64,000 nt of DNA, from positions 31,965 to 95,964 of the forward strand of contig JAGBTP010000018.1 of the NCBI GenBank assembly GCA_017631255.1, in the 5' to 3' direction. Shown piece after piece: positions 63,841 through 64,000 of this stretch. Both the position numbers and the translations under genes were made by a program. The stretch comes from Alistipes sp. Its GTDB lineage: Bacteria; Bacteroidota; Bacteroidia; Bacteroidales; Rikenellaceae. The first letter of the stretch is position 1. Each line of letters opens with the position of its first letter. The notes under the pieces were generated by a model that saw only the letters and a program-made list of their open reading frames with translations, did no database searches and was not told the DNA's origin.

Positions 63841-64000
63841 ATGTATTTGACACCTGAGAAGAAGCAGGAGTTGTTTGGCCAGTACGGCAAGTCTACAACA
63901 GACACAGGCTCACCCGAGAGTCAGATCGCGTTATTCACTTATCGTATCAACCACCTTACCGAGCACATGAAGAGCAACCGCCACGACTACGGTACACAGC
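63841..64000 (+). CDS. rpsO: 30S ribosomal protein S15, N-terminal part (cut by window edge)
   Basis: The visible 53 residues start MYLTPEKKQELFGQYG, then DTGSPESQIALFTYRINHLTEH, and MKSNRHDYGTQ. These match the S15 protein, which binds the central domain of 16S rRNA. The gene continues past base 64000. The ATG at 63841 follows a structured leader. Confidence 0.96.
   Translation, partial: MYLTPEKKQELFGQYGKSTTDTGSPESQIALFTYRINHLTEHMKSNRHDYGTQ

Overview
The window looks like chromosome from a gut-type Bacteroidales bacterium, most like Alistipes/Rikenellaceae (an inference from gene content and style, not a search). Genes start without Shine-Dalgarno sequences. Many are preceded by the Bacteroidota promoter TTTG-N18-20-TAnnTTTG. 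Family markers include a fused SecDF, GSCFA, DUF2851, DUF4831, TIGR02757, BACON lipoproteins, the M23-dxr-rseP cluster, and glycosidases GH84 and GH29. No rRNA, tRNA, CRISPR array, insertion sequence or prophage was seen; nearly all of the window reads as ordinary vertical chromosome.

Layout. 0-7.6 kb: divergent thiL/adk, a TPM-domain protein with LemA, a LysM glucosaminidase, a conserved hypothetical, a DPP-IV peptidase and efp. 7.6-13.4 kb (minus): a six-gene operon of GSCFA protein, degenerate PafA-like phosphatase, SufE, DUF59 Fe-S factor, short DUF2851 protein and transglutaminase. 13.4-14.8 kb: luxS-mtnN behind a long hairpin leader. 14.8-24.8 kb (minus): BACON lipoprotein, gyrA-TPR, GH84 hexosaminidase, deoD. 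25-29.8 kb (plus): cysteine desulfidase-like protein, aldehyde dehydrogenase, AspT/YidE transporter. 29.9-35.2 kb: htpG, divergent from a pseudokinase-AAA+ fusion followed by a small FtsZ-C-like protein, then an isochorismatase-family hydrolase. 35.4-38.9 kb: two modular surface lipoproteins. 39-51 kb: lepA-fucosidase, then secDF, a YbbR-like protein, coaE, folP, a LolD-type ATPase, a TIGR02757 protein, trmN6, a DUF4831 protein and an AlkD-like protein. 51-56.5 kb (minus): a degenerate M23 protein, dxr, rseP, radA, thioredoxin. 56.6-58.2 kb: a sugar nucleotidyltransferase and a FISUMP-like protein. 58.4-63.4 kb (minus): dsbD, AraC regulator, lipid kinase, apbE. The window ends inside rpsO, behind a structured leader.

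The strongest candidate for a new system is at 31.9-34.5 kb. One protein carries a full protein-kinase fold whose DFG aspartate is replaced (IIG), joined to an intact classic AAA+ ATPase. It is followed by a 130-residue protein that resembles the C-terminal domain of FtsZ without its GTPase half. The divergent htpG has an exact sigma-54-type -24/-12 element and no housekeeping promoter. The region between them carries repeated TGTCA half-sites. I infer a stress-linked ATP-driven remodelling machine, but no function is demonstrated by the sequence.

Secondary points of interest are two enzyme homologues that have lost metal ligands (PafA-like in the SUF-type operon, M23 next to dxr), a family of ~120-nt imperfect hairpins with a shared tip, an rpsO leader, and a lipoprotein built by duplication of a three-module block.
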